Shown: piece by piece, positions 1 through 5,836 of the stretch
Numbering within the stretch: the first letter of the stretch is position 1
Layout: each line of letters opens with the position of its first letter
DNA from: Aquisalimonas sp.
Lineage (GTDB): Bacteria > Pseudomonadota > Gammaproteobacteria > Nitrococcales > Aquisalimonadaceae
DNA: 6,153 bases
Assembly: GCA_007133445.1 (NCBI GenBank)
Contig: SLMR01000334.1
Location: forward strand, 1-6,153
Reading direction: 5' to 3'
The notes under the pieces: generated by a model
What the model saw: only the letters and a program-made list of their open reading frames with translations
Told to the model about the DNA's origin: nothing
Databases searched by the model: none
Position numbers and translations under genes: made by a program

Positions 1-40
1 CGCCGATGATCCGCAGTTCGTTACGGGCCCTGGCTGCCAT
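1..40 (-). CDS. rsmD: 16S rRNA (guanine966-N2)-methyltransferase RsmD, N-terminal fragment
   Basis: Only the first 13 codons are inside the window; the rest lies beyond the left edge. They read MAARARNELRIIG. The ELRIIGG-type segment followed by a basic stretch is the usual start of RsmD, which methylates G966 of 16S rRNA in the assembling 30S subunit. The ATG lies 20 bases after the stop of the upstream M16 gene, so co-transcription with the M16 pair is likely. No strong Shine-Dalgarno sequence is visible in that gap. Support also comes from context: rsmD sits next to ftsY in E. coli and next to the M16 pair in Pseudomonas. The fragment is too short for certainty. Confidence 0.75.
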   Translation of the reverse strand, partial: MAARARNELRIIG

Positions 41-60
41 GGGCGGCGACTGTAGCGGGA

Positions 61-1437
61 TTACTCGCTGCCTTCCAGCTCGTCCTCGTCGGCTTCTTCG
101 CCGTCCTCGTCCTTCGGGCCGACGATGACAGTGACGAAGTCGTCGGGCTGCAGGCGCCGCTGCAGTGCGTCTTTGACGGTGTCTGCATCCAGCGCCTCAA
201 TATGGCCCGGGAACTGGTCCAGGTAATCCAGCGGCAGGTCGTGGAAGCCGATCAGCGCCACGTAGCCGAGAATGTTGCGATTGCCGGCCAGTTGTAGCGG
301 GAAGCTGCCGGTGATGTTGCGCACCGAGCGCTGCAGTTCATCCTCGCCCGGCCCGTTGTCGCGCAGGTCGTTGACACTGGCGCGCAGTACCTCCAGCGCC
401 TCCGGCGTGCGGTCGGTGCGGATCTGGGTGCTGATCAGGAACGGGCCGGCCTGCTTCATGGGCGAGAAACGGCTGCCGACGCTGTAGGACAGGCCCCGCT
501 CTTCGCGCATCTCTTCCGCGAGCCGGCTTACCAGGCCGCTGCCACCGAGAATATGGTTGCCGGTGTAGAGTGCGAAGTGGTCGTCATCGCCGCGCGGGTA
601 GCCCAGCTGGCCCATGAGGACATGGCTCTGGTTGGTGCCGAAGGGGATATGAATCACCTCACCCGCCTTGTCGGTGGGTTCCGGCTCCGGGATCGGATCC
701 GGCGCCGAGCCGCTGTGCAGGCTGTCGCCAAGGTGATTGGCCACGGCCTCCGCCTCCTGGCGGCTGAGGTCGCCGACAATCGCCAGCGACGCGTTCTCGC
801 GCACGTAGTAGCGGTCGAAGAAACCGGTGACGTCGTCCCGTGTCAGCGCCTCCAGGCTGTCCTCGGTGCCGCCGGTTCGCTTGGCGTAGGGGTGGTCCCC
901 GTAGATCGCCTCCCAGAAGGCCTCCCGCGCCAGGGAGCCCGGGTCCTGCCGGCTGTTGCGCAGGCTCACCAGCATGCGCCGACGCTCACGGTCCACCGCG
1001 TCCTCGGGGAAATCGGGCTGGCTCAGCACCAGTGTCAGCGCCTCCACGGCGCTGCTGAGGGTCTCAGGGTCGTTGAGGCTGCGCAGGCTGACGCTGGCCG
1101 AGTCGCGGCCGCTGTCGGTGGAAAAACGGGCGCCCCGGTCCTCGAAACGGCGGGCCAGTTCACTGGTGTCCAGACCGGCAGCACCCTCGCTGAGCAGGTT
1201 GCTGGTCAGCGCCGCCAGGCCGGGTTTGTCGCCGTCGCGGGCGGAGCCGGCGTCGAAGGTCAGGCGCATGTCCACCATGGGCAGGGTGGAGCTCTGTACG
1301 AAGTAGACGTCCAGGCCGTCCTCGGAGGTCCAGTGCTGGATGTGGGGGCCGGCCTGCACGGGCGCGGCAACGGTGGCAGCCGCCATGGCCAGCAGCGGCA
1401 GCAGGGAGCGGCGCAGAGAGTAACGGATGGCGTGCAT
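61..1437 (-). CDS. M16B peptidase-family subunit without the zinc motif, periplasmic
   Basis: Protein of 458 residues. Residues 1-29 form a signal peptide: basic start, Leu/Ala-rich core, probable cleavage after VQA, giving a periplasmic protein. The rest has the two-lobed M16 layout (N lobe about 32-225, C lobe about 260-440). Where the family has HxxEH, this protein reads A76-L-T-S79-N80, so all zinc/catalytic positions are lost. It keeps the conserved Arg/Tyr pair of the C lobe (R311 and Y318 in REERGLSYSV), which in active M16 enzymes such as insulin-degrading enzyme (R824/Y831) contacts the substrate. This is the expected partner of the zinc subunit encoded just upstream. The end is very acidic (about residues 442-458). 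Translation is probably coupled: the upstream stop TGA lies in a TGAGGAG Shine-Dalgarno stretch 5 bases before this ATG. The natural substrate is unknown. Confidence 0.9.
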   Translation of the reverse strand: MHAIRYSLRRSLLPLLAMAAATVAAPVQAGPHIQHWTSEDGLDVYFVQSSTLPMVDMRLTFDAGSARDGDKPGLAALTSNLLSEGAAGLDTSELARRFEDRGARFSTDSGRDSASVSLRSLNDPETLSSAVEALTLVLSQPDFPEDAVDRERRRMLVSLRNSRQDPGSLAREAFWEAIYGDHPYAKRTGGTEDSLEALTRDDVTGFFDRYYVRENASLAIVGDLSRQEAEAVANHLGDSLHSGSAPDPIPEPEPTDKAGEVIHIPFGTNQSHVLMGQLGYPRGDDDHFALYTGNHILGGSGLVSRLAEEMREERGLSYSVGSRFSPMKQAGPFLISTQIRTDRTPEALEVLRASVNDLRDNGPGEDELQRSVRNITGSFPLQLAGNRNILGYVALIGFHDLPLDYLDQFPGHIEALDADTVKDALQRRLQPDDFVTVIVGPKDEDGEEADEDELEGSE

Positions 1438-1446
1438 GTCGGCTCC

Positions 1447-2838
1447 TCAGTATTCGGTGGGGGCGTCGCCGGCGCCGGGCGTCATGCCGGGCATGGAGGG
1501 GGCGGCGTCATCGTCCTCGTCGCGCAACAGGTGGGCGACGGTCAGCCGCTTGTCCTGCAGATAGCGCTGGGCAACGTCCTGAACATCGTCACGCGTGACT
1601 GCCTCCAGGCGTTCCTCGAAGGCCTCCATGGCCTCGTAGCCGATGCCCGTGGTCTCCAGGAGGCCGATCTCCATGGCCTGCCCCGACAGGGAATCCAGGC
1701 GATAGACGTAGTCGGCCCGGAGCTGCACCTTGGCGCGTTGCAGTTCTTCCTCGGTGATGCCGTCGTCGCGCACCCTGGCAATCTGCTCGCGCAGGGCCTG
1801 CTCCAGCTCGTCCAGTTCCACGTCGCCGGTGGGGCGCGCCTGCAGGAGGAAATGGGTGTCCAGGCGGGCAATGCTCTGGTACCCGGCACCGACGCCGGCG
1901 GCAAGCTCCTGGCCGCGGACCAGCTCCGTGGGCAGCCGCGCGCTGCGGCCGCCGTCCAGCACCTGGCTGAGCACGCTGAGCGCGTAGGCCGTGCCGGGCT
2001 CCTCGGCGGTGGCCAGGGACGGAACGTGGTAGCCCATCATCAGGTAGGGGTTGGCGTTCTCGTGGTGCACGGTGAGGCGGCGCTCGCCCAGCGGTTCCAC
2101 CTCCTCGCGTTCCTTGATGTCCGGCGCCTCGCGCGGTTCGAGCGACCCGAAGTGCTTGTCGGCAAGCTCGTACACTTCGTCCGGATCGACATCGCCGACG
2201 ACCACCAGAATGGCGTTGTTGACGCCGTACCAGTCCTGGTAGAAGGCCTCGATATCGTCCAGCGTGAGCTGCTCGATGTCGCGCTGCCAGCCGATGATGG
2301 GCTGACGATAGGGGCTATGGTGCCAGGCTACCGCATTGAAGCGTTCGCGCAGCACGCCGATCGGATTGTCGTCGACGCGCAGTCGGCGCTCCTCCTTGAC
2401 CACTTCCAGTTCCCGGTCGAACTCGTCCTGGTCGAAGATGATGTTCTCCAGGCGGTCGGCTTCCAGCTCCAGGGCAATCTCCAGGCGGTCCGCGCCCAGT
2501 TCCTCGTAGTAGCCGGTGAAGTCGCGCCCGGTGAACGCGTTCAGGCGGCCGCCTTCCTCGGAGATGGTGCGCGAGAACGTGCCGGTCTCGCGGTTCTCCG
2601 TACCCTTGAACATCATGTGTTCCAGGGCGTGCGCCACACCGGTGGTGCCCGGCTGCTCGTGACTCGAGCCCACCGGGAACCAGACCTGGTTGATGACGAC
2701 GGGGGCACGCTCGTCGGGTTTGACGATCACCTTCATGCCGTTGTCCAGCTCGAAACTGTGGATATCCGGTGCGGCGGCGGTGGCAGTGCCGGCGTAGAGT
2801 GCAGCCCCGGCGAGCAGGGCGAGGCAGGATCGGATCAT
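1447..2838 (-). CDS. M16B zinc metallopeptidase, catalytic subunit, periplasmic
   Basis: 463 residues from the ATG at 2838. A TTG at 2871 would add 11 polar residues, but the ATG directly precedes a good signal peptide (MIRSCLALLAG..., cleavage near TATAA/APD), so I prefer it. Numbering from the TTG, the inverse zincin motif H81-A-L-E84-H85 is intact, and E161 in VVKEERR, 76 residues after H85 as in mitochondrial processing peptidase beta, is the probable third zinc ligand. The GGRLNAFTGRDFTGYY segment is also typical of M16B. The C lobe lacks the substrate-binding Arg/Tyr pair: the aligned positions are V318 and A325. The downstream gene has exactly that pair and lacks the zinc motif, so the two should act as a heterodimer, like the SPH2681/SPH2682 pair of Sphingomonas. 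Likely role: degradation of peptides or processing of proteins in the periplasm; substrate unknown. First gene of the minus-strand operon. Confidence 0.92.
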   Translation of the reverse strand: MIRSCLALLAGAALYAGTATAAAPDIHSFELDNGMKVIVKPDERAPVVINQVWFPVGSSHEQPGTTGVAHALEHMMFKGTENRETGTFSRTISEEGGRLNAFTGRDFTGYYEELGADRLEIALELEADRLENIIFDQDEFDRELEVVKEERRLRVDDNPIGVLRERFNAVAWHHSPYRQPIIGWQRDIEQLTLDDIEAFYQDWYGVNNAILVVVGDVDPDEVYELADKHFGSLEPREAPDIKEREEVEPLGERRLTVHHENANPYLMMGYHVPSLATAEEPGTAYALSVLSQVLDGGRSARLPTELVRGQELAAGVGAGYQSIARLDTHFLLQARPTGDVELDELEQALREQIARVRDDGITEEELQRAKVQLRADYVYRLDSLSGQAMEIGLLETTGIGYEAMEAFEERLEAVTRDDVQDVAQRYLQDKRLTVAHLLRDEDDDAAPSMPGMTPGAGDAPTEY

Positions 2839-2921
2839 GGTCACTGTCGCTCGTTGGTGTTCGTTGTCCAAGGCCTACACGTGATGAGTCGGCCGCGTCG
2901 GCAGTGGTAGGGTCAAGCTTC

Positions 2922-2933
2922 ACGCTGCAGCGT
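2922..2933. repeat. Perfect 12-bp palindrome in the divergent intergenic region
   Basis: ACGCTGCAGCGT is identical to its own reverse complement and lies between the divergent M16 and ftsY genes, touching the candidate ftsY -35 box. A symmetric site here could be an operator for a dimeric regulator. I do not recognise it as the site of a known regulator. Confidence 0.4.
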
Positions 2934-2962
2934 TGGTGCCGAGCAGCCGCTGCGCGCACAAT
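2933..2962 (+). promoter_or_regulatory. Candidate promoter for ftsY-ftsE-ftsX
   Basis: TTGGTG (2933-2938), an 18-base spacer and CACAAT (2957-2962). The -35 box matches 3 of 6 and the -10 box 4 of 6 positions of the sigma-70 consensus. It would give a leader of about 55 bases before the ftsY ATG. The -35 box touches the end of the 12-bp palindrome at 2922-2933. The call is weak and rests mostly on position. Confidence 0.25.
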
Positions 2963-2967
2963 GGTAA

Positions 2968-2995
2968 GTTATCCGCCGGGAGCGGATCACGCCAA
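2968..2995 (-). promoter_or_regulatory. Candidate housekeeping promoter for the M16-M16-rsmD operon
   Basis: On the minus strand TTGGCG (2995-2990) is followed by a 16-base spacer and GATAAC (2973-2968). Each box matches 4 of 6 positions of the sigma-70 consensus. It would start transcription near 2961 and leave a leader of about 120 bases before the ATG at 2838. It is the best pair I could find by eye in this interval, but weak matches like this arise by chance. Confidence 0.3.
2971..2987. repeat. Short inverted repeat ATCCGC-N5-GCGGAT in the divergent region
   Basis: Two perfect 6-base arms (2971-2976 and 2982-2987) are separated by CGGGA. The left arm overlaps the candidate minus-strand -10 box, and the repeat would also be transcribed in the ftsY leader as a small hairpin. 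It could be an operator or a leader stem, or it could be chance in G+C-rich DNA. Confidence 0.3.
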
Positions 2996-3024
2996 CCACT
3001 CACCAGGGAGTGACCACCACAACC

Positions 3025-4026
3025 ATGTTCGGGTTCAGAAAGAACAAGCAGGGCGAGGCGGCGCGCCCCGGCGAGGAAGCCGCCGACGGCGGCAAGCCGG
3101 GCCTGTTCGGCCGCCTGCGCGAGCGCCTGGGCAAGACCCGCTCGGGGCTTACCGAGGGCCTGGCGAATGCGTTCCTGGGCCGCAAGACCATCGATGACGA
3201 CCTGCTGGAGGAGCTGGAGACGCGGCTGCTCATGGCGGACGTGGGTGTGGAGGCCACCACCCGCATCATCGAGCGCATGACCGAGCGCGTGCGGCGGAAG
3301 GAACTGCACGACATCGAGGCCCTCATGCGCGCGCTGCGGGCGGACATGATCGATCTGCTGACCCCCTGCGAGGCGCCCCTGGTCCCGGAACACGAGGGTG
3401 GCCCGTTCGTGCTGCTCACCGTGGGCGTCAACGGCGCAGGCAAGACCACCACCATCGGCAAGCTGGCCAGTCGCTACCGTGGGGAGGGGCGTTCGGTGCT
3501 GCTGGCCGCCGGCGATACCTTCCGGGCGGCGGCGGTGGAGCAGCTCCAGCAATGGGGCGAGCGCACCGGCATCCCGGTGATCGCCCAGCACACCGGGGCG
3601 GACTCGGCGTCGGTGATCTACGACGCCCACCAGGCCGCCCAGGCCCGTGGCGTGGACGTCCTGATCGCGGACACCGCCGGGCGGCTGCACACCCAGGGCA
3701 ATCTCATGGAAGAGCTGCGCAAGGTCCGCCGGGTGCTCGGGCGCCTGGACGACACCGCGCCCCACGAGGTGCTGCTGGTGCTGGACGCCAGCACCGGCCA
3801 GAACGCGCTCTCCCAGGCGCAGCACTTCCACGACGCGGTGGGGGTGTCCGGGATCATCCTCACCAAGCTGGACGGTACGGCCAAGGGCGGCGTCATCTTC
3901 GCCATTGCCCAGCGGTTGGGGCTGCCCATTCGCTACATCGGCGTGGGGGAGCGCCCCGAGGACTTGCGCCCGTTCCAGGCCGAGGAATTCGTCGACGCCC
4001 TGCTGGGGGAGGCGCTGGAGCAGTGA
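3025..4026 (+). CDS. ftsY: Signal recognition particle receptor FtsY
   Basis: 333-residue SRP-family GTPase that receives ribosome-SRP complexes at the inner membrane for co-translational insertion. Visible motifs: P-loop GVNGAGKTTT (134-143), DTFRAAA (164-170), DTAGR (216-220), TKLD (280-283), GVGE (306-309) and the FtsY-typical PEDLRPF (311-317). Residues 26-52 (GLFGRLRERLGKTRSGLTEG...) form the amphipathic membrane-targeting helix at the start of the N domain. The acidic A domain is reduced to about 25 residues, making the protein far shorter than E. coli FtsY (497 residues). I start at ATG 3025 because MFGFRKNK matches FtsY beginnings. An in-frame GTG at 3010 would add five residues. The nearest Shine-Dalgarno-like stretch (AGGGAGTGA, 3005-3013) is unusually far from the ATG and overlaps that GTG, so the start is not certain. 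First gene of the ftsYEX operon. Confidence 0.96.
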   Translation: MFGFRKNKQGEAARPGEEAADGGKPGLFGRLRERLGKTRSGLTEGLANAFLGRKTIDDDLLEELETRLLMADVGVEATTRIIERMTERVRRKELHDIEALMRALRADMIDLLTPCEAPLVPEHEGGPFVLLTVGVNGAGKTTTIGKLASRYRGEGRSVLLAAGDTFRAAAVEQLQQWGERTGIPVIAQHTGADSASVIYDAHQAAQARGVDVLIADTAGRLHTQGNLMEELRKVRRVLGRLDDTAPHEVLLVLDASTGQNALSQAQHFHDAVGVSGIILTKLDGTAKGGVIFAIAQRLGLPIRYIGVGERPEDLRPFQAEEFVDALLGEALEQ

Positions 4027-4052
4027 TGCAGCCAGGGATGGTGCGTTCTTGA
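4026..4052 (+). other. Eight-codon mini-ORF bridging ftsY and ftsE
   Basis: The ATG overlaps the ftsY stop (TGATG), the ORF encodes MQPGMVRS, and its TGA stop overlaps the proposed TTG start of ftsE (TTGA). A ribosome ending ftsY could re-initiate here and be delivered to the ftsE start. Whether it is translated cannot be told from sequence; it may simply be a chance ORF in the junction. Confidence 0.3.
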
Positions 4053-4720
4053 TCGAGTTCGACGGCGTCGGCAAGCAGTACCCGGGCGGCTACGAGGCGC
4101 TCAGCGGGCTGTCGTTCCGGGTCGACCAGGGCGAGCTGGTGTTCCTCACCGGCCACTCGGGCGCGGGCAAGAGCACCCTGCTGAAGCTGATTCCGGTGCT
4201 GGAGCGCCCCAGCCGCGGCCAGATCGTGCTCAACGGGATCAGTCTCAATCGCCTCTCCCGGCGCCGCATTCCCTTCCTGCGCCGTCGGGTGGGAATGATC
4301 TTCCAGGATCACCGCCTGCTGTACGATCGCACCGTGTTCGAGAACGTGGCTCTGCCCCTGGTCATCGCCGGGGTGCCGCACCGTGATCTGGGGCGCCGGG
4401 TGCGGGCGGCGCTGGACAAGGTGGGCCTGCTGCATCGGGAGAGCGCCTATCCCATCACTCTCTCCGGCGGCGAGCAGCAGCGGGTGGGCATCGCCCGGGC
4501 GGTGGTGACGCGGCCACCCATCCTGCTGGCGGACGAGCCTACCGGGAATCTCGATCCGGAACTCTCCGAGGAGATCATGGGCCTGTTCGAGGCGTTCAAC
4601 CGGGTCGGCGTGACCGTGCTCATCGCCAGCCACGATCTGGGCTTGATCCGTCGCCTCGGACACCGCTACCTGAGCCTGGCCGATGGGCGGCTGGTGGGCG
4701 ACACCGGGGGCGGAGGCTGA
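4049..4720 (+). CDS. ftsE: Cell division ATP-binding protein FtsE
   Basis: 223 residues from TTG 4049, close to the 222 of E. coli FtsE. It is a cytoplasmic ABC ATPase that pairs with FtsX at the divisome and powers activation of septal peptidoglycan hydrolases. Motifs: Walker A GHSGAGKST (35-43), Q-loop Q86, signature LSGGEQQ (138-144), Walker B ILLADEP (158-164), D-loop NLD (167-169), H-loop H195. The start IEFDGVGKQYPGG aligns with the usual IRFENVSKRYPGG of FtsE. No ATG or GTG lies nearby in this frame, so TTG is the likely start, with AGGGA (4034-4038) as ribosome binding site 10 bases upstream. The gene begins 22 bases after the ftsY stop, and its own end carries the ribosome binding site of ftsX. 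A sequencing indel near 4048 hiding an ATG start is a less likely alternative. Confidence 0.95.
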   Translation: MIEFDGVGKQYPGGYEALSGLSFRVDQGELVFLTGHSGAGKSTLLKLIPVLERPSRGQIVLNGISLNRLSRRRIPFLRRRVGMIFQDHRLLYDRTVFENVALPLVIAGVPHRDLGRRVRAALDKVGLLHRESAYPITLSGGEQQRVGIARAVVTRPPILLADEPTGNLDPELSEEIMGLFEAFNRVGVTVLIASHDLGLIRRLGHRYLSLADGRLVGDTGGGG

Positions 4721-4723
4721 GCC

Positions 4724-5686
4724 ATGGCGGCGCCGAAACGAAAACAGCGCGGCGGCAGCAGTCTGCGGACACGCCTGGCGGTGTGGGCCGGCGACCACGG
4801 CCGTGCCGCCGTGGGCTCCCTGGGCCGGCTGGCGCGCAGCCGGGTCGCCAGTGTGATGACCGCCGGCGTGCTGGGGATTGCCCTGGCCCTGCCCGCCGCC
4901 TTCCTGCTGTTGCTGGACAACCTGGAGCGCCACGCCGGGGACTGGGACGACGGCGCCCAGGTGTCGCTGTTCCTTCAGGCCGAGGTCTCCGGCGAGGAGC
5001 AGCAGACCCTGGCCGACTCGCTGGCGGAGCGTGAATCCATCCGGCGTACCGAGGTGGTGAGCCCGGACGAGGCCCTGGAGGAGTTCCAGTCGGTGGCCGG
5101 GATGCAGGACGCCCTGGCGCTGCTGGACGAGAACCCGCTGCCGCCGCTCATCATCGTCTACCCGGTTACGGGTACGCCGGCCGACGAGATCGAGGCGCTG
5201 ACAGCGGAGCTGGGTGATCACGAGGCCGTGGACACCGCCCGCCTGGACCTGGAGTGGGTGCAGCGACTGCAGGCCATCATGGAGCTGTCACGGCGTGCCG
5301 CCTGGCTGGTGGCCATCCTGCTGGCGGCGGCGGTGATCATGGTGGTGGGCAATACCATCCGCCTCGCCATCGAGAATCGCCGTGAGGAAATCGTGGTGAC
5401 CAAGCTCATCGGCGGAACTGACGCCTTCATCCGTCGGCCGTTCCTGTATGAAGGCGTCTGGTACGGGGTGATCGGTGGTGCCCTGGCGACGGTGCTGGTG
5501 GAGGGCGGGCGCCTGCTTCTGAGTGGCCCGCTGGAGCGACTGGCCTCGCTCTACCAGGCCGGGCCGTTGTTGACCGGGCTCGGGTTGCAGGGAACGGCGC
5601 TGTTGTGGCTCGCCGGTATCGTGCTCGGGCTGTGCGGCTCCTGGGTCGCCGTGGGCCGCCACCTGGCGTCCATAGAGCCGCGCTGA
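4724..5686 (+). CDS. ftsX: Cell division protein FtsX (FtsEX permease-like subunit)
   Basis: 320-residue inner-membrane protein; E. coli FtsX has 352. Layout: basic cytoplasmic tail (1-43), TM1 about 44-64, periplasmic domain about 65-190 (the part known in other bacteria to engage hydrolase activators such as EnvC), TM2 about 192-212, TM3 about 240-262 and TM4 about 289-311. The conserved family segment NTIRLAIENRREEIVVTKLI, followed by IRRPFLYEG, is present at about 210-244. It transmits the ATPase cycle of FtsE to the periplasm. The ATG is 3 bases after the ftsE stop, with GGAGG (4712-4716) 7 bases upstream inside the ftsE end, so the two are translationally linked. It is the last gene of the operon before the regulated gap ahead of rpoH. 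No rho-independent terminator follows it. Confidence 0.95.
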   Translation: MAAPKRKQRGGSSLRTRLAVWAGDHGRAAVGSLGRLARSRVASVMTAGVLGIALALPAAFLLLLDNLERHAGDWDDGAQVSLFLQAEVSGEEQQTLADSLAERESIRRTEVVSPDEALEEFQSVAGMQDALALLDENPLPPLIIVYPVTGTPADEIEALTAELGDHEAVDTARLDLEWVQRLQAIMELSRRAAWLVAILLAAAVIMVVGNTIRLAIENRREEIVVTKLIGGTDAFIRRPFLYEGVWYGVIGGALATVLVEGGRLLLSGPLERLASLYQAGPLLTGLGLQGTALLWLAGIVLGLCGSWVAVGRHLASIEPR

Positions 5687-5693
5687 GCGGGGG

Positions 5694-5720
5694 CTTGAAA
5701 CATACCGCCATCGTCCCCAT
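5694..5720 (+). promoter_or_regulatory. Sigma-32 (heat-shock) promoter upstream of rpoH
   Basis: CTTGAAA (5694-5700) is a full match to the sigma-32 -35 box. It is followed by a 14-base spacer and CCCCATAG (5715-5722), which matches the -10 consensus CCCCATnT except at its last base. The spacer length is in the usual range. The -35 box starts 7 bases after the ftsX stop. Transcription would begin around 5728, giving a leader of about 140 bases before rpoH. Because the gene encodes sigma-32 itself, this implies positive autoregulation. Confidence 0.8.
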
Positions 5721-5771
5721 AGCCTCGGTAGCGGAGGTCAGCCCCGGCGACCGCTGGCACTCCCTTCACTC

Positions 5772-5788
5772 CTGCCGCAACCTGGCAG
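5772..5788 (+). other. Small hairpin in the long rpoH leader
   Basis: CTGCC (5772-5776) and GGCAG (5784-5788) can pair around a 7-base loop just upstream of the sigma-E -35 box. There is no T tract after it, so it is not an intrinsic terminator. It would exist only in RNA made from the sigma-32 promoter or reading through from ftsX. Confidence 0.3.
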
Positions 5789-5790
5789 CG

Positions 5791-5818
5791 GGAACTTCTG
5801 CCGCGATTAGCACTCAAA
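5791..5818 (+). promoter_or_regulatory. Sigma-E (RpoE/AlgU-type) promoter of rpoH
   Basis: GGAACTT (5791-5797) is the full -35 consensus. It is followed by a 16-base spacer and TCAAA (5814-5818), a standard sigma-E -10 box. The start would be near 5824-5826, with a leader of about 45 bases. A sigma-E promoter at rpoH is known in E. coli (P3) and Pseudomonas, where it feeds envelope stress into the heat-shock response, so this site is expected by homology as well as by match. Confidence 0.85.
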
Positions 5819-5833
5819 GGGTGTGACTGCTAA
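5807..5833 (+). promoter_or_regulatory. CIRCE operator (HrcA binding site) upstream of rpoH
   Basis: TTAGCACTC (5807-5815), nine bases, GACTGCTAA (5825-5833). The CIRCE consensus is TTAGCACTC-N9-GAGTGCTAA, so the left arm is perfect, the spacer length is exact and the right arm differs at one base (C5827 for G). HrcA binds CIRCE as a dimer and represses, with GroEL needed to keep HrcA active. The site covers the sigma-E -10 box and start region and spans the -35 to -10 interval of a candidate housekeeping promoter, a typical repressing position. The hrcA gene is not in this window. Confidence 0.85.
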
Positions 5834-5836
5834 AAT
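5807..5836 (+). promoter_or_regulatory. Candidate extended -10 sigma-70 promoter of rpoH
   Basis: TAAAAT (5831-5836) matches 5 of 6 bases of the -10 consensus and is preceded by TG-N (5828-5830), an extended -10 element. TTAGCA (5807-5812) at an 18-base spacing serves as a 4-of-6 -35 box. It would start near 5843, leaving a leader of about 27 bases. Both boxes are contained in or overlap the CIRCE arms, so HrcA would occlude it. The A+T-rich patch stands out from the surrounding G+C-rich DNA. Confidence 0.55.

Noticed and set aside
2791..2793. Cys in the signal peptide of the zinc M16 subunit as a lipoprotein site (approximate position near the N terminus)
   Set aside because: The Cys precedes the hydrophobic core instead of following it, so there is no lipobox.
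2839..2871. TTG start at 2871 for the zinc M16 gene
   Set aside because: It would put 11 polar residues before the signal peptide and has no better ribosome binding site than the ATG at 2838. It cannot be fully excluded.
553..2910. 785-codon open frame on the plus strand, antisense to both M16 genes
   Set aside because: It mirrors the codon pattern of the M16 genes in G+C-rich DNA, runs across their junction, and its translation is Gly/Ala/Val/His/Gln-rich with no recognisable domain.
2969..2977. DnaA-box-like TTATCCGCC upstream of ftsY
   Set aside because: Two mismatches to TTATCCACA at informative positions and no second box nearby.
2920..4074. Minus-strand open frame of 384 codons antisense to ftsY
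   Set aside because: Covers ftsY, whose GTPase motifs are all intact; the antisense product has no recognisable features.
3893..5221. Long minus-strand open frame antisense to ftsE and ftsX
   Set aside because: Low-complexity translation spanning the ftsE-ftsX junction; both sense genes are certain from their motifs.
5772..5788. Intrinsic terminator after ftsX
   Set aside because: The stem is only 5 bp and no T tract follows.
5605..5826. Short plus-strand open frame overlapping the end of ftsX and the rpoH leader
   Set aside because: Out of frame with ftsX, Arg/Ala-rich shadow at first, and its tail is made of the promoter and CIRCE sequences.
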